A DNA stretch of 13,321 bases. It comes from an uncultured bacterium. Lineage in GTDB: Bacteria > Bacillota > Clostridia > Lachnospirales > Lachnospiraceae. A model generated the notes under the pieces. The model did not search any database. It had not been told where the DNA came from and saw only the letters and a list, made by a program, of their open reading frames with translations. Both the position numbers and the translations under genes were made by a program. This document shows positions 12,772 to 13,321 of the stretch, piece by piece; the first letter of the stretch is position 1, and each line of letters opens with the position of its first letter. Location: positions 1 through 13,321 of the forward strand of contig CAJMSZ010000055.1 in assembly GCA_905216215.1 (NCBI GenBank), in the 5' to 3' direction.

Positions 12772-13233
12772 CATAACAGGATTTTTTTCAAATACATTTA
12801 CAAGACGAGGTAGCGGGCAAAGGAAAAAGGAACGTTTCATTTTCCGTTTTGTTATGAATTGATAGTCCGTTCTGAATCCGCAGGTTTCATGGAGATCGTC
12901 AGTGATTTCCTGACGTTCATATACCGGCATGAAACCCTGTTCTTCTATATCCGCAAATTTTATGTCTTTTAAAGTGTGAAGTAATTGTTCTGTGGTATAA
13001 GTCCCTTTCAAGGAGCGGTTTAATAACCGGAAATGTAACAAAGCAAGAAAGCAGGTGAGGAAATGAGCTTTAATCCGGTCTTCACGGTTTAAGTAAACGG
13101 GTCTGGCTTCAAAGTCTGTTTTCATAGTTCTGAAACAGTCTTCAATCTGCCATCTTCCTTCACTGACTTTTAGGATAGCTGCAACGTCATCATCAAGCAG
13201 ATCTGTACATACAGCATAAATGATGATACAACT
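12748..13233 (-). pseudogene. IS1634/IS4-type transposase, C-terminal fragment
   Basis: On the minus strand the frame is open from 13233. It reads YAVCTDLLDDDVAAILKVSE, then GRWQIEDCFRTMKTDFEARP, the IE..FR.MK signature of IS4/IS1634 transposases carrying the third catalytic Glu. The well-kept end follows: DRIKAHFLTCFLALLHFRLL, then YTTEQLLHTLKDIKFADIEE. Recognisable sequence runs from about 13227 down to about 12833 (FITKRKMKR). The frame then continues through the terminator to 12748, which is unlikely to be native. The N-terminal two thirds with the first two catalytic Asp residues are missing and the reading frame breaks near 13234. An ATG at 13125 gives a 125-codon frame, but it is internal to the gene. 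It is inactive. Confidence 0.8.
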
Positions 13234-13321
13234 TCAAGTTTGCAGGGCAGGTGGCTATCATGGAGATGAAGAGAAATGGATGAGAGGAAAGCGTATTGGT
13301 TTGAACAGCCATATATGCCGC

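Noticed and set aside
1..13321. CRISPR array, tRNA or rRNA genes, phage structural genes
   Set aside because: No regularly spaced repeats, no tRNA-like cloverleaf with a TTCGA-type arm and no capsid, portal or integrase gene were seen.

Overview
The window looks like part of a Clostridia chromosome, most probably a Lachnospiraceae-type gut anaerobe. The grounds are AGGAGG-like ribosome binding sites, frequent TTG/GTG starts, IS607/IS21/IS3/IS1634-type remnants, and a NapH-like iron-sulfur protein, a 46-residue CXXC protein and a TlpA lipoprotein in one operon. This assignment is inference from style and gene content; there is no rRNA or other taxonomic marker.

Layout. (1) 1-975 is a graveyard of insertion sequences. 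An IS3-type transposase fragment runs directly into the back half of an IS21-type IstB helper, followed by small hairpins and the DNA-binding end of an IS607-type TnpA. (2) 972-8246 is an A+T-richer accessory block on the + strand: a conserved-looking gene of unknown function, an XRE-type repressor-like protein behind a palindromic promoter, a 1257-residue protein joining an HD phosphohydrolase domain to an Hsp90/GHKL-type ATPase domain, two possible tiny ORFs, and a tightly coupled pair of an SMC-like ATPase and a Toprim-like nuclease candidate. The pair ends in a clear terminator at 8308-8353. I read this block as a defence-type island holding two candidate anti-phage units; that is inferred from domain content and context. 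(3) 8247-8609 has no convincing gene. It holds the terminator, a striking 92-base foldable element (8366-8457) and a near-perfect 16-bp direct repeat. (4) 8610-12771 is a coherent G+C-richer locus. A two-component system (histidine kinase and OmpR-type regulator, - strand) is divergent from a + strand operon of a CXXC microprotein (10563-10703), a NapH-like polyferredoxin membrane protein and a TlpA-like thioredoxin lipoprotein, closed by a 16-bp-stem terminator. (5) 12748-13321 ends in a truncated IS1634/IS4-type transposase (- strand) and about 90 unassigned bases.

How the genes may work together. In the redox locus, electrons from cytoplasmic ferredoxin-type donors could pass through the iron-sulfur membrane protein to the extracellular thiols of the CXXC protein and the TlpA lipoprotein. 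The sensor kinase would watch the envelope and the regulator would bind direct repeats overlapping the shared promoter region. In the island, the XRE protein probably represses its own promoter and perhaps the adjoining HD-ATPase gene, and the ATPase/Toprim pair has its own promoter with an inverted repeat just downstream of the expected transcription start.
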